A stretch of 64,000 nucleotides of DNA, from contig NZ_QPGR01000001.1 in NCBI RefSeq assembly GCF_004323845.1, positions 62,001 to 126,000 on the forward strand, read 5' to 3'. Every line of letters starts with the position of its first letter. The first letter of the stretch is position 1. Shown in pieces: positions 7,760 through 17,956 of this stretch. Position numbers and translations under genes: made by a program. Source of the stretch: Campylobacter novaezeelandiae. Its GTDB lineage: Bacteria; Campylobacterota; Campylobacteria; Campylobacterales; Campylobacteraceae. A model generated the notes under the pieces. The model was not told where the DNA came from, did no database searches, and was given only the letters and a program-made list of their open reading frames with translations.

Positions 7760-8800
7760 ATGAGTAAGACTAAAAGTTTACATATATTATTTTTGATAAT
7801 TTCAATTTTATTTGTATTTTTATCTCCGCAAATTTTTAATGATTATGGCATGAATATTGTTAATCAAATTGCTATTTTTATTATTTTTGCAGTAAGTTAC
7901 AATCTTATCAACGGTGTAACAGGTCAATTTTCTCTTGAGCCCAATGGTTTTGTAGCAATAGGTGCTTATGTAACCGCATTAATGCTTTTAAGCGCTGAAG
8001 CTAAAAATGAACAATTTTTTCTTGATGGTCCTAATTCTTTTATTTTAATGATGCATACAAATTATTTTATTGTTGCTTTATTACTCTCTGGAATTTGCGC
8101 TTGTTTATTATCTTTAATTCTTTCTTTTGCTGTTTTTAGAGTAAGGGGAGATTATTTGGCAATTGTGACTTTGGGTTTTGGTATTATTATTAAATTATTA
8201 GCATTAAATTTTTATTCGATAACGAATGGATCGCGTGGTTTTGTTGATATACCGCAATTTTCAAATATCTTTTGGACAGGATCTATTGCAATAATTTCAG
8301 TTATTTTGATTTTAAATATAGTTTATTCTAAATACGGAAGAGCTATGAAAGCTATTAGAGATGATGAAGATGCAGCTAGCGCCATGGGAATTAATACTTT
8401 TTGGATTAAAACTTTAGCTTTTGGAACTTCAGCATTTTTAGAAGGCGTTGGTGGCGGATTATTGGTTTGTTTGCTTACAACTTTAACTCCAGATCAGTTT
8501 GATTTTTTATTTACTTTCCAACTTTTAATCATTATAGTACTAGGGGGTCTTGGATCTACAACAGGAGCTATAATAGGTGCTATTTTGGTTATTGGAGGAA
8601 GTGAATGGCTTAGATTTTTAGATGAAAGTATGAATATTTTTGGATATCAAATTGAAGCTATGCCAGGTTTTAGAATGGTTGTTTTCTCTCTTATTTTGAT
8701 TCTAGTTATGCTTTTTGCTAGGAAAGGTATTATGGGAAATAAAGAATTAATTGATATTTTATTTTCATTTAAAAAATATCTAAAAAGGAGAAAGAAGTGA
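7760..8800 (+). CDS. livM: Branched-chain amino-acid ABC permease LivM
   Basis: 346 aa from the ATG at 7760, one base after the livH stop; gtagg inside the end of livH serves as Shine-Dalgarno. An upstream TTG at 7739 is open but overlaps livH and is not needed. Many membrane segments, with the family motifs SYNLINGVTGQFSLEPNGFVAIGAY near the N-terminus and AIRDDEDAASAMGIN in the cytosolic coupling loop. Partner of LivH. Its end overlaps livG by four bases. Confidence 0.94.
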   Translation: MSKTKSLHILFLIISILFVFLSPQIFNDYGMNIVNQIAIFIIFAVSYNLINGVTGQFSLEPNGFVAIGAYVTALMLLSAEAKNEQFFLDGPNSFILMMHTNYFIVALLLSGICACLLSLILSFAVFRVRGDYLAIVTLGFGIIIKLLALNFYSITNGSRGFVDIPQFSNIFWTGSIAIISVILILNIVYSKYGRAMKAIRDDEDAASAMGINTFWIKTLAFGTSAFLEGVGGGLLVCLLTTLTPDQFDFLFTFQLLIIIVLGGLGSTTGAIIGAILVIGGSEWLRFLDESMNIFGYQIEAMPGFRMVVFSLILILVMLFARKGIMGNKELIDILFSFKKYLKRRKK

Positions 8801-9567
8801 TTTTAGAATTAAAACAAATTTCTAAAAATTTTGGCGGTGTTCAAGCTATAAATGAAACTTCTTTTAAACTTAAAGAGGGTGAAATTTTTGCACTAATTGG
8901 TCCCAATGGAGCTGGCAAAACAACTTTATTTAATATAATTACTGGAAATTATAAACCAACAAGTGGAGAAGTATATTTTCAAGGACAAAGAATTGACAAA
9001 TTAAAACCTCACAAAATAGTACATTTAGGGATTGCAAGAACTTTTCAGAATATAAGACTTTTTTCGAGTATGAGTGTGCTTGAGAATGTTTTAATAGGCT
9101 TTAATCATAAAATGAAATATAGCATTTTAGAGGCTTTTTTACATCTTGGAAGGTTTAAAAAAGTAGAAAAAGAATTTAAAAATAAAGCTTATAAAATTTT
9201 AGAAGAACTTGGAATTGAAAAATTAGCTGAAGAAAAAGCTACAAATTTAAGCTATGGACAACAAAGAAAAGTTGAAATTGCAAGAGCTATGGCAACAGGA
9301 CCTAGACTTCTTTTGCTTGATGAGCCTGTTGCTGGAATGAATAGCTCAGAAAGCGATGATTTAGCTGAAGTTATTTTTAAACTCAGGAATGATTATAAAA
9401 TAAGCATTTTATTAATAGAGCATGATATGAAATTTGTTAACAAACTTTGTGATAAAGTTTTAGTTCTTGATTATGGAAAGACAATTTTTGAAGGAAAGCT
9501 AAATGATGCTGTTAATCATAAAGAAGTTATTGCGGCTTATTTAGGAGATTTTGATGCTAGTAGTTAA
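8797..9567 (+). CDS. livG: Branched-chain amino-acid ABC ATPase LivG
   Basis: 256 aa ABC ATPase with a GTG start overlapping the livM stop; aaggagaaag precedes it. Walker [10 protein letters not shown], the LivG-type insertion with [19 protein letters not shown], signature [14 protein letters not shown], Walker [13 protein letters not shown] and the switch His in IEHDMKF are all present. One of two ATPase subunits energising the Liv importer. Confidence 0.95.
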   Translation: MILELKQISKNFGGVQAINETSFKLKEGEIFALIGPNGAGKTTLFNIITGNYKPTSGEVYFQGQRIDKLKPHKIVHLGIARTFQNIRLFSSMSVLENVLIGFNHKMKYSILEAFLHLGRFKKVEKEFKNKAYKILEELGIEKLAEEKATNLSYGQQRKVEIARAMATGPRLLLLDEPVAGMNSSESDDLAEVIFKLRNDYKISILLIEHDMKFVNKLCDKVLVLDYGKTIFEGKLNDAVNHKEVIAAYLGDFDASS

Positions 9568-10249
9568 AGATTTACATGTTTATTATGGTTTAATTGAAGC
9601 AGTAAAAGGAATTGATTTTAAAGTTGAAACTGGTCATATAGTTTCTCTAATAGGATCTAATGGGGCTGGTAAAACTTCTACTCTAAATGCTTTGCTTAAT
9701 TCTGTAAAAAAAACAGGAGAGGTGAATTTTTTAGGTTATGAAACTTCAAGACATTTAACTTATACTCTAGTTCAAAAAGGGATAGCTTTAGTTCCAGAGG
9801 GCAGAAGAGTTTTTATTAATCTTAGCGTAGAAGAAAATTTAAAAATAGGGGCATTTAACAATGCTGAAAATTATGAGCATTTACGAGAACAAATGTATAA
9901 GCTTTTTCCAAGACTTGCCAATAAAAAAAATACTTTAGCTGGAAATTTAAGCGGAGGAGAAGCTCAAATGTTAGCAATTTCAAGGGCTTTAATGAGTGAA
10001 CCTAAACTTTTAATGCTTGACGAGCCTTCTTTGGGTCTTGCTCCTAAAATAGTAGCGGAAGTGTTTGACATTATTATTCGTTTAAAACAAGAAGGAATTA
10101 CCATACTTTTAGTTGAACAAAATGCTTATTCTGCTTTAAAAATTAGTGATTATGCTTATGTTTTAGAAAATGGACAAATAGCTATGCAAGGAATTGCAAA
10201 GGATTTAATCGGAAATGATGAAATTCGTAAGAAATACTTGGGACTCTAA
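9554..10249 (+). CDS. livF: Branched-chain amino-acid ABC ATPase LivF
   Basis: 231 aa from ATG 9554, which has ggag at 9544-9547; it overlaps the end of livG by 14 bases. Walker A GSNGAGKTS, signature LSGGEAQMLAISRA (family consensus has GGEQQ, so one Q is replaced by A), Walker B LLMLDEPSLGLAP and the switch His replaced by Gln in LLVEQNA, which is normal for LivF. Completes the livJKHMGF transporter. Confidence 0.94.
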   Translation: MLVVKDLHVYYGLIEAVKGIDFKVETGHIVSLIGSNGAGKTSTLNALLNSVKKTGEVNFLGYETSRHLTYTLVQKGIALVPEGRRVFINLSVEENLKIGAFNNAENYEHLREQMYKLFPRLANKKNTLAGNLSGGEAQMLAISRALMSEPKLLMLDEPSLGLAPKIVAEVFDIIIRLKQEGITILLVEQNAYSALKISDYAYVLENGQIAMQGIAKDLIGNDEIRKKYLGL

Positions 10250-10257
10250 GGATAAAA

Positions 10258-13200
10258 ATGAAAAATATTATTAAAAGCATTGGGGATTTAAAAATTTCTA
10301 TTTTACTTTTTTTACTTTTTGCGCTTTTTTGCGCTTTAGCAACCTTTATTGAAAGTTCTTATGGAACTCCAACTGCTTGGGCTATGATTTATGGAACTCT
10401 TTGGTTTGGTTTAATTCAATTTCTATTGGGAATTAATTTATTTTTTGGAATGCTAAGATATAAAATGTTTCAAATTAAGAAAATACCTTTAATGGTATTT
10501 CATTTTTCTTTTTTATTTATCTTAATAGGCTCCATTATGACAAGATATGGAGGTTTTGAAGGTTTGCTTCATATTAGAGAAAATGATTCAAACTCATATA
10601 TTGAAAGTTCTAAATCTTTTATTAAATTTTCAGCACTTAAAAATCAACAAGTTTATGGAATAGCATCCGATAAGGATATAGCTGTTTTGCCTTTTGCTAA
10701 TTCTTTAAAGCTTGAATTAAATCTTGATAAAGATAAAGCAATATTACAATATAAAGATCTTATTTTAAATGCCAAAGTTTCTTATATAGAAGATCTCAAT
10801 TCTTCTAATGCTTTATTAGTGTTAATGTTTGCAAAAGATGGACAAAATCAAGAAATTAAATTAAAACAAAATGAAGTTAAAAATATAGATGGTATTAATT
10901 TTTCTTTTATGAATGATGAAGTTAGAGCTCCTTTTGTTAAAATTAATAAAAATCTAGAATTAAGCTCTAGTGAAAGATTGAATTTTTTAAGTATGCAAGA
11001 TAGAATCAATTCTCATCTTGAAGTTAACTCTAAAGCAAATGCTAAAGAAAAAAGGCTTTATGAAATTAATAATCTAAGTTTTGTTATAAAATTTGCTTCT
11101 TTACATGCAAAAGAAATTATAAATGGGGATAATAGACCGCAAGATGAAAGTTTTTTAATTTGGTTTAAAAATATTTGGCTTGAAATCTTTAGAACTTTAA
11201 TTATTTCTTGGTTTGGAGAGCCTCATAATTGGAAAGCATCTTGGTTAGAAAATTTTAAATCCTTTGCCATGAGCACTCAATATCAAGCACTAAACTTAAA
11301 TGGAAACAATGCTTTGAAACTTGAACTTTCATATCAAGGTCAAAAACAGGAATTTTACGTTTTTGAGTATGACAAACCAAAAGTTATTGAACTTAACGGA
11401 CAAAAATTCTTTATTTCTTGGACAACCTCTTTTCAAGAATTACCTTTTTCGATTTATTTAAAAGATTTTATAATTGATAGATATCCAGGTTCTATGTCTC
11501 CAGCTTCTTACGCAAGTGAGATTAAAATTGAAGATAATAATATAAGTTTTGATTATAGGGTTTTCATGAATAATGTTTTAGATTACAGAGGTTATAGATT
11601 TTATCAAAGTTCTTATGATCAAGATGAAAAAGGAACAATACTTTCAGTTAATAAAGATCCTGGAAAAATTCCAACCTATATTGGATATTTTTTATTATGT
11701 TTAGGAATGTTTTTAAATTTTTTAAATCCTCATTCAAGATTTAGAACTTTAGCAAAACTTATCAATCAAGATGCTCTTAAAAATTCTGCAAAAATTTTAT
11801 TGTTCGCTTTTTTATTTTTGGGTATTAATAAGCTAGAAGCTTTTGAAAATAATATAAGCAATATACCAGTTATCAATAAGGAACATGCTCAAAAATTAAG
11901 TCACCTTATAGTTCAAAAATCTGGTGGAAGAATGGTTCCATTTGATACTTTAGCTAAAGAAGTTTTAGAAAAAATTTATAAAAAAACAACTTACAAAAAC
12001 CAAGATGCAAGTGCTGTTATGCTCTCTATGCTTATTGATGTGCAATCTTGGGCGAGAGAGCCTATTATCATTATGCCTAAAAACAAAGCAATTAATGAAG
12101 AAATTTCAAAAATATTAAATATTCCTAGTAAGCCATATATTAGCTATATGGACTTTTTTACAAAAGATAATAATTATGCTCTTTTAAAATATGTTGAAAA
12201 TGCAAATCGTAAAAATCCAAATACTAGAGGAGTTTTAGATAAAGAAATTATCAAGCTTGACGAAAGAGCAAATATAGTAAATTTAATCTTTAGTGGAGAA
12301 TTGTTTAAATTTATTCCTCTTCAAAATGATAAAAATAATACCTGGGTTGCGCCTTTTTCAGCAATGCAAGTTACCAAAGGAGAAGAAAATTTAATCGTTT
12401 TAAATTTGATAAAAAATTATTTCTTATCCGTTGAAGATAGTATTAAAACAAATGATTGGTCTAAGGCACATGAAGCTTTAGAATTAATTGAAAAATATCA
12501 AGAAAAATTTGGTGGAAGCATTATGCCAAATCAAACTAAAATTTCTATAGAAATTTTTACAAATCATTTACAATTATTTGTAAAATTGATCCCTGTGTAC
12601 TTACTAGCGGGTCTTTTACTTTTAATCTTAGTTTTAACTAAAATGTTAAATTCTAATATTAAAATTAATTTAATATTTAAAATTGTATATATTTTAAATA
12701 TTATAGTCTTTATTATTCATAGTATAGGATTATGTTTAAGAGCTTATTTAGCTGACCATGCTCCTTGGAGCAATGCTTATGAAAGTATGGTTTATATATC
12801 TTGGGCTTTAGCTTTATCTGGAATTTTCTTTTCTAAAAAAAGTCCTATAGCTCTTTCTTTAACTTCAATTTTAGCAGGTATAGTTCTTTTTGTGGCGCAT
12901 TTAAGTGAAATGGATCCTCAAATTACTAATTTAGTGCCAGTCTTAAATTCTTATTGGCTTACAATTCATGTTTCTGTTATTACTGCAAGTTATGGATTTT
13001 TAGGACTCTGTGCTTTACTTGCTATTTTTACATTAGTTTTGATGTGTTTTTTAAAAGATGGAGGCAAATATAACGCAAATATCTTAAGAAATATTACAGA
13101 AGCAACAAGAATAAATGAAATGGCAATGATTTTAGGACTTTGCTTACTGACTGCTGGAAATTTTTTAGGTGCTATTTGGGCTAATGAAAGCTGGGGTAGA

Positions 13201-13503
13201 TATTGGAGCTGGGATTCTAAAGAAACTTGGGCATTAATTAGCATACTCATTTACGCAGCTATACTTCATATTAGAATGATTCCAAAATTATGCAATCAGT
13301 ATAATTTTGCAGTTAGCTCAATGTTTGCTTATTGGGTAATTATTATGACATATTTTGGGGTAAATTATTTTCTAGTTGGTATGCACTCTTATGCCGCTGG
13401 AGAGGCTGTTCAAATTCCAAGTTATGTTTATTGGGGATTTTTTATGATGATAGTTTTAAGTTTGTTAGCTTATAAAAAGCGTCATTTTGTTAGCAAATTA
13501 TAA
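10258..13503 (+). CDS. ccsBA: CcsBA, fused system II cytochrome c synthase
   Basis: 1081 aa, a natural fusion of ResB/CcsB (N-terminal half) and CcsA (C-terminal half), typical of epsilonproteobacteria. It carries haem across the inner membrane and attaches it to CXXCH motifs of apocytochromes. Four membrane helices occur in the first 110 residues and near 470-525, with a large periplasmic domain between. The C-terminal part has the tryptophan-rich WWD haem motif WGRYWSWDSKETWA and conserved His residues (DHAPWSNAYES; VGMHSYAAG). It begins eight bases after livF. Clients in this window include the cytochrome at 4166 and TsdA at 30822. Confidence 0.94.
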   Translation: MKNIIKSIGDLKISILLFLLFALFCALATFIESSYGTPTAWAMIYGTLWFGLIQFLLGINLFFGMLRYKMFQIKKIPLMVFHFSFLFILIGSIMTRYGGFEGLLHIRENDSNSYIESSKSFIKFSALKNQQVYGIASDKDIAVLPFANSLKLELNLDKDKAILQYKDLILNAKVSYIEDLNSSNALLVLMFAKDGQNQEIKLKQNEVKNIDGINFSFMNDEVRAPFVKINKNLELSSSERLNFLSMQDRINSHLEVNSKANAKEKRLYEINNLSFVIKFASLHAKEIINGDNRPQDESFLIWFKNIWLEIFRTLIISWFGEPHNWKASWLENFKSFAMSTQYQALNLNGNNALKLELSYQGQKQEFYVFEYDKPKVIELNGQKFFISWTTSFQELPFSIYLKDFIIDRYPGSMSPASYASEIKIEDNNISFDYRVFMNNVLDYRGYRFYQSSYDQDEKGTILSVNKDPGKIPTYIGYFLLCLGMFLNFLNPHSRFRTLAKLINQDALKNSAKILLFAFLFLGINKLEAFENNISNIPVINKEHAQKLSHLIVQKSGGRMVPFDTLAKEVLEKIYKKTTYKNQDASAVMLSMLIDVQSWAREPIIIMPKNKAINEEISKILNIPSKPYISYMDFFTKDNNYALLKYVENANRKNPNTRGVLDKEIIKLDERANIVNLIFSGELFKFIPLQNDKNNTWVAPFSAMQVTKGEENLIVLNLIKNYFLSVEDSIKTNDWSKAHEALELIEKYQEKFGGSIMPNQTKISIEIFTNHLQLFVKLIPVYLLAGLLLLILVLTKMLNSNIKINLIFKIVYILNIIVFIIHSIGLCLRAYLADHAPWSNAYESMVYISWALALSGIFFSKKSPIALSLTSILAGIVLFVAHLSEMDPQITNLVPVLNSYWLTIHVSVITASYGFLGLCALLAIFTLVLMCFLKDGGKYNANILRNITEATRINEMAMILGLCLLTAGNFLGAIWANESWGRYWSWDSKETWALISILIYAAILHIRMIPKLCNQYNFAVSSMFAYWVIIMTYFGVNYFLVGMHSYAAGEAVQIPSYVYWGFFMMIVLSLLAYKKRHFVSKL

Positions 13504-13970
13504 TGCATCAAGTATTTTTTATTGTTTTAATAGCAGCTATTTTACTTTTGATTTTTTTAAGTATAATAGCTTATCTTATTATCAATGATGGCAAAAAAAA
13601 TAAAAAACTCAAAACATCAAATAACAAAGTTGCAAAAAAAACTAAGGTATTTGATACAGATTTAGACAAAATGATAGCTACTGCTAAAGATGCCTCTTTA
13701 AGTGATGAAGATTTAAAAGCCCTTGCTCAATTATTTATGAGTGTACATAAACTCGGTAGCAAAAAATCCAAAGAGCTAGATGAAGCAACAAAAAAGAAAT
13801 TAGATTTTATTGCAGCTCTTAGCTCCAATAATAGTGCAAGCCCTCAGACTATAAGTTTTTTAAATAAAGAGTTAAAGAAAGTATCTGCTTCTTATAAAAA
13901 AGAAATTGATGCTTATGAACAAATGGGTCTTGCTAAGAGAAAAATAAAAGAAGATAGTGGTGCCTCATAA
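13503..13970 (+). CDS. Small membrane-anchored protein of unknown function
   Basis: 155 aa. One strong membrane helix at residues 4-28, then a Lys-rich cytosolic stretch and a predicted helical, charged domain (FDTDLDKMIATAKDASLSDEDLKALAQLF). The start shares one base with the ccsBA stop, so the two are probably co-transcribed. I know a gene of this type after ccsBA in C. jejuni but no function. The 3' end overlaps the convergent murG by six bases. Confidence 0.7.
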   Translation: MHQVFFIVLIAAILLLIFLSIIAYLIINDGKKNKKLKTSNNKVAKKTKVFDTDLDKMIATAKDASLSDEDLKALAQLFMSVHKLGSKKSKELDEATKKKLDFIAALSSNNSASPQTISFLNKELKKVSASYKKEIDAYEQMGLAKRKIKEDSGAS

Positions 13971-14981
13971 ATTAATAGTATTTTTAACATATAAAATTAA
14001 TTCATCAGCACCATTTGGTTTTATTTTATCTGTTAAATTTGTAGATATTTTTTCTAAATTTAAATTTAGAATTGCTTGAAGTAATTTTTCTTCATCTAGA
14101 TCTGATTGTAAAAAAATTTCACATAAATTTTGATCTTTTAAAAATTTAGCATTAAAAAATTGATGATCTTTAGCTGCATAAGGGTAGGGTATAAAAATAG
14201 CTGGAATAGTGCTAGCACAAAGTTCAAAAAGCGTACTTGCCCCAGATCTTGAAATAGCCAAATCCGCCTTTTCTATCTTAGCACTTATATTGTTATCAAA
14301 AGCAAAAAGATCAACTTTTATGTCTAATTGTTCATATTTTTTTTTACAAAGTTCTAATTCATTTTTTCCACACTGATGTATGATTTTAATACCTTTTTCG
14401 TTAAGTTTTATAGCTAAATTTAGAGCTAAAGAATTAATAAAGCTAGCTCCTTGAGAACCCCCTAAAAATATAATTGTTTTAAGTTCTTTTCTTATTCTTG
14501 CAGTTTGAAAAAATTTTTCATCAATAGGATAAGAACAAAATATAGGTTCAAAAGAGCTAAAAAAAGCTTTAGAAAAAGGTTTTAAAAGAGAATTTAATGC
14601 TCCTTTTTTAGAATTTTGCTCATGAATAAAAAGAGGAATATGATTTATAATTGCCCCAAAAGATGCTGGAGCAGAGCTATATCCACCTACACTAAAAACA
14701 GCTTTTATTTGATGTTCTTTAAAAATTTCACGACATTTTGTACTTAATTGCAAAATCTTAAATAAAGATTTAAATTTAGCCATTTTTTTTTGGTTTACAA
14801 CACCTTTTGAGTCCAAAAAATATTTTGCCTTAAAATCTAACTCATTTTCAAACCAAAGTTTATCTTGTCCATGAGTACTTCCTATATAAATACATTCTAT
14901 ATTTTGTTTTTTAGCACTTTGCAATAAACATTTTGCTATATTTAAATGTCCTCCAGTGCCTCCACCTGTAATTGCTATCAT
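13965..14981 (-). CDS. murG: MurG, lipid II synthase
   Basis: 338 aa glycosyltransferase. Transfers GlcNAc from UDP-GlcNAc to lipid I on the inner face of the membrane. N-terminal G loop ITGGGTGGHLNIAK, the second loop VGGYSSAPA, and the C-terminal donor-binding region with FLGGSQGA, ISRSGASTLFEL and PYPYAAKDHQFFNA. Slightly shorter than the roughly 355 aa of E. coli MurG. It overlaps ftsW by four bases, which supports a cell-wall operon. Confidence 0.95.
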   Translation of the reverse strand: MIAITGGGTGGHLNIAKCLLQSAKKQNIECIYIGSTHGQDKLWFENELDFKAKYFLDSKGVVNQKKMAKFKSLFKILQLSTKCREIFKEHQIKAVFSVGGYSSAPASFGAIINHIPLFIHEQNSKKGALNSLLKPFSKAFFSSFEPIFCSYPIDEKFFQTARIRKELKTIIFLGGSQGASFINSLALNLAIKLNEKGIKIIHQCGKNELELCKKKYEQLDIKVDLFAFDNNISAKIEKADLAISRSGASTLFELCASTIPAIFIPYPYAAKDHQFFNAKFLKDQNLCEIFLQSDLDEEKLLQAILNLNLEKISTNLTDKIKPNGADELILYVKNTINL

Positions 14982-16141
14982 AATTTTACCTTTTTAGAAA
15001 TCATTAAAACATAACCAATTCCTATACAAATAGCCCACATAGAGCTTCCTCCATAACTAAGAAGTGGCACAGCAACACCTTTTAAGGGAGTTAAGGATAT
15101 AATACCAAAGGCATTCATAAAAAAAGAAAATAAAAGAAGCAAAGCAATGCCTGAACAAAAAATAAAATCTTGTTTTTTATCACATCTTCCGGCAATTCTA
15201 AAAATTCTTAAAATCATCCAAAGATAAATGATACAGATACAACCCAATCCAAAGAGTCCAATTTCTTCAGTAATTCCAGACAAAACAAAGTCTGTATGAA
15301 CTTCACTTAAAAAACCTAATTTAAAAATTCCAAGTCCAAGACCTTCTCCAAAAAATCCTCCATGTGCTATAGCATTTAATGAATGAGAGATTTGATAGGG
15401 CTCATTATTAACACTTACTCTTAAGCTAGAAGCAATCCAATTAGGCAATAGAGGTAAAAAAGCATCTTGTATATTTCCCCACCAGCTAATAATTCTCTGA
15501 ATTCTTCTTTGATTGCTAAAAATTACCATAATGCCTATCATAATAATAATAATAGTGCTAAAAGCAAATAATCTTTTACTTGTTCCAGCAAAAAAAGCCA
15601 AAGCAAGAATAAGAAAAAATGAAATAACACTTTGTCCTAAATCATTTTGTGTTATGTAAATATAACCAATTACTATACTAGCAACAATACAATAAGGCAG
15701 TAAAATCAAAATTTCATGTTTAATAGCTTTTTTATTGTCATCTATTCTTCTTGTATAAGACCAAGCAAGAAAATAAATAAGTCCTATTTTAAAAAATTCG
15801 ACTGGGGATACCGAAATAGGTCCTATTCTAATCCATCTTTTAGCCCCACCACTAGCCGTAGCTAAAGCAGTTGGTAAAAAAGGCAAAATAATTATACAAA
15901 GAAAAGAAACTATAAGTAGAGCTAAAATAATTCTTTTTGCATTATTAGAATTAGGATTAAGGCGTGAAATAAAAAACATAATCAAAATTCCACTTATCCC
16001 AAAGAAAAGTTGTCTTATAAAAAAATGAAATTCACTGTATTCAAAATAAAGCACAGTAAAAGCAGTTAATGAGTAAGAAAAGACTATGCCTATAATAATT
16101 AAAATAGAACTTAAATAAAATAATTTTTTATCAGCTAACAT
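14978..16141 (-). CDS. ftsW: FtsW, septal peptidoglycan polymerase (SEDS family)
   Basis: 387 aa with about ten membrane segments. Conserved SEDS features are GGAKRWIRIGPISVSPVEFFKIGLIY, TQNDLGQSVISF with the essential Asp, and the C-terminal MNAFGIISLTPLKGVAVPLLSYGGSS with the PLLSYGG signature. Polymerises lipid II at the division site with a class B penicillin-binding protein. FtsW rather than RodA is favoured by the murG neighbour. The ATG lies at the edge of a divergent intergenic region shared with pycA. Confidence 0.9.
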   Translation of the reverse strand: MLADKKLFYLSSILIIIGIVFSYSLTAFTVLYFEYSEFHFFIRQLFFGISGILIMFFISRLNPNSNNAKRIILALLIVSFLCIIILPFLPTALATASGGAKRWIRIGPISVSPVEFFKIGLIYFLAWSYTRRIDDNKKAIKHEILILLPYCIVASIVIGYIYITQNDLGQSVISFFLILALAFFAGTSKRLFAFSTIIIIMIGIMVIFSNQRRIQRIISWWGNIQDAFLPLLPNWIASSLRVSVNNEPYQISHSLNAIAHGGFFGEGLGLGIFKLGFLSEVHTDFVLSGITEEIGLFGLGCICIIYLWMILRIFRIAGRCDKKQDFIFCSGIALLLLFSFFMNAFGIISLTPLKGVAVPLLSYGGSSMWAICIGIGYVLMISKKVKL

Positions 16142-16258
16142 TGGTTACAGCTTTAAATATTAAAATATTTTTAATTTCTAATATCATTATTTATAGATAT
16201 ACTTTCATTGGAAATTTATTAAAACATTTATTATATAAAATTATTACTAATATTTTTA

Positions 16259-16264
16259 TATAAT
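16259..16264 (+). promoter_or_regulatory. Candidate -10 box for pycA
   Basis: TATAAT after a T-rich stretch, 31 bases before the pycA ATG. A good Shine-Dalgarno, aaaagg, sits at 16283-16288. The intergenic space 16142-16295 is divergent with ftsW and must also hold its promoter, which I could not place. Confidence 0.55.
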
Positions 16265-16295
16265 AGATTTATTATTTTAATTAAAAGGCGAATAA

Positions 16296-17741
16296 ATGAT
16301 ACATAAGATTTTAATTGCAAATCGAGCCGAAATCGCCGTAAGAGTTATAAGGGCTTGCAGGGATTTACACATTAAAAGTGTTGCTGTTTTTACAGAACCA
16401 GATAAAGAATGTCTACATGTTAAAATTGCAGATGAAGCATATCGTATCGGAACTGATGCCATAAGAGGATATTTAGACATCACAAGAATTATTGAAATTG
16501 CCAAAGCATGCAAAGCTGATGCCATACATCCAGGATATGGATTCTTAAGTGAAAATCATGAATTTGCTAAAGCATGTGAAGATGCTGGTATTATTTTTAT
16601 AGGACCTAAATCAGAAGTGATATATAAAATGGGTAATAAAAATATTGCAAGAGCTTTAATGAACTCTAATGGAATTCCTATAATCCCAGGAACTGAAAAA
16701 TTAAATAATTATTCTTTAGATGAAATTAAGACCCTTGCACTAAGAATAGGTTATCCAGTGATTTTAAAAGCTAGCGCAGGAGGAGGGGGACGAGGAATTC
16801 GTGTTGTATATAAAGAAGAGGAACTTGAAAGTGCTTTAGAATCTTGCAAAAGGGAAGCTTTTAATTTTTTTAAAAATGATGAAATTTTTATGGAAAAATA
16901 TATCATTAATCCACGACATATTGAATTTCAAATTTTAGGGGATAATTACGGCAATATTATCCATCTTTGTGAAAGAGATTGTTCTATACAAAGACGCCAT
17001 CAAAAAGTAATAGAAATAGCTCCTTGTCCAGGAATTTCAGATAATCTTAGAAAAACAATGGGTGTTACTGCTGTTGCTGCGGCTAAAGCAGTAGGATATA
17101 CGAATGCAGGGACAATTGAATTTTTACTTGATGATTACAATCGTTTCTATTTTATGGAAATGAATACAAGAATTCAAGTAGAACATCCCATCACAGAAGA
17201 AATTACTGGGGTTGATTTAATAGTACGTCAGATTCGTATAGCTGGTGGAGAGATACTTGATATTGAGCAAAGTGATATTAAGCCTAGAGGATTTGCTATA
17301 GAAGCAAGAATTACTGCTGAAAATGTATGGAAAAATTTTATTCCAAACCCTGGAAAAATCAACGAATATTATCCAGCTCTTGGGCCTTCTGTAAGGGTTG
17401 ATAGTCATATTTATAAAGACTATATTATTCCACCTTCTTATGATTCTTTGCTTGCAAAGCTTATCATTAAAGCAACAAGCTATGATTTGGCCGTTAATAA
17501 GCTTGAAAGAGCTCTTAAGGAATTTGTAATTGATGGAGTTAGAACTACTATCCCTTTTTTAATCGCCATAACCAAAACAAGAGAATTTAGAAGAGGATAT
17601 TTTGATACATCTTTTATCAATACCCATATGCAAGAATTACTTGAAAAAACAGAAGATAGACATCAAAATAACAAAGAAGAGGTTATAGCTGCTATTGCTG
17701 CAACTCTTAAAAAAATTAGAGAAGAAAGGGAACATATATGA
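16296..17741 (+). CDS. pycA: Pyruvate carboxylase biotin-carboxylase subunit (PycA)
   Basis: 481 aa ATP-grasp enzyme. Carboxylates biotin on the partner subunit; the two-subunit pyruvate carboxylase makes oxaloacetate, an anaplerotic step important in Campylobacter. N-terminal KILIANRAEIAVRVIRACRDLHI, the GGGGRGIRVV glycine loop, the family MEKYI and RDCSIQRRHQKVIEIAP motifs, and EMNTRIQVEHPITE are all present. It could also be read as the AccC subunit of acetyl-CoA carboxylase. I chose pycA because this neighbourhood (small gene, then bpt) matches C. jejuni pycA. The B subunit is not in the window. Confidence 0.82.
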   Translation: MIHKILIANRAEIAVRVIRACRDLHIKSVAVFTEPDKECLHVKIADEAYRIGTDAIRGYLDITRIIEIAKACKADAIHPGYGFLSENHEFAKACEDAGIIFIGPKSEVIYKMGNKNIARALMNSNGIPIIPGTEKLNNYSLDEIKTLALRIGYPVILKASAGGGGRGIRVVYKEEELESALESCKREAFNFFKNDEIFMEKYIINPRHIEFQILGDNYGNIIHLCERDCSIQRRHQKVIEIAPCPGISDNLRKTMGVTAVAAAKAVGYTNAGTIEFLLDDYNRFYFMEMNTRIQVEHPITEEITGVDLIVRQIRIAGGEILDIEQSDIKPRGFAIEARITAENVWKNFIPNPGKINEYYPALGPSVRVDSHIYKDYIIPPSYDSLLAKLIIKATSYDLAVNKLERALKEFVIDGVRTTIPFLIAITKTREFRRGYFDTSFINTHMQELLEKTEDRHQNNKEEVIAAIAATLKKIREEREHI

Positions 17742-17956
17742 ATTTTTTAGATGATTTAAAATGTATCAAAAAAGAAATGCAAAGAGAAAATAAAAATTCT
17801 GTTTTAAATCATAAAAATTTAAAAAGTACTCAAAATAATGAAAAAAAAATAGATAAACAAGATAAATTTCTAGAAGAGGTATTTTTAAAAGAAAAAAAGC
17901 TTATTAATGAATTTCAAGAATTTATTAATAATTCTGACATTAAGAAAATTTATTAA
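17738..17956 (+). CDS. Small charged helical protein of unknown function
   Basis: 72 aa, overlapping the pycA stop by four bases and sharing one base with the bpt start. Composition is dominated by Lys, Glu, Asn and Leu, with a likely coiled coil in the second half ([23 protein letters not shown]). No signal peptide or membrane helix. I do not recognise a family. Tight coupling on both sides supports translation. Confidence 0.65.
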   Translation: MNFLDDLKCIKKEMQRENKNSVLNHKNLKSTQNNEKKIDKQDKFLEEVFLKEKKLINEFQEFINNSDIKKIY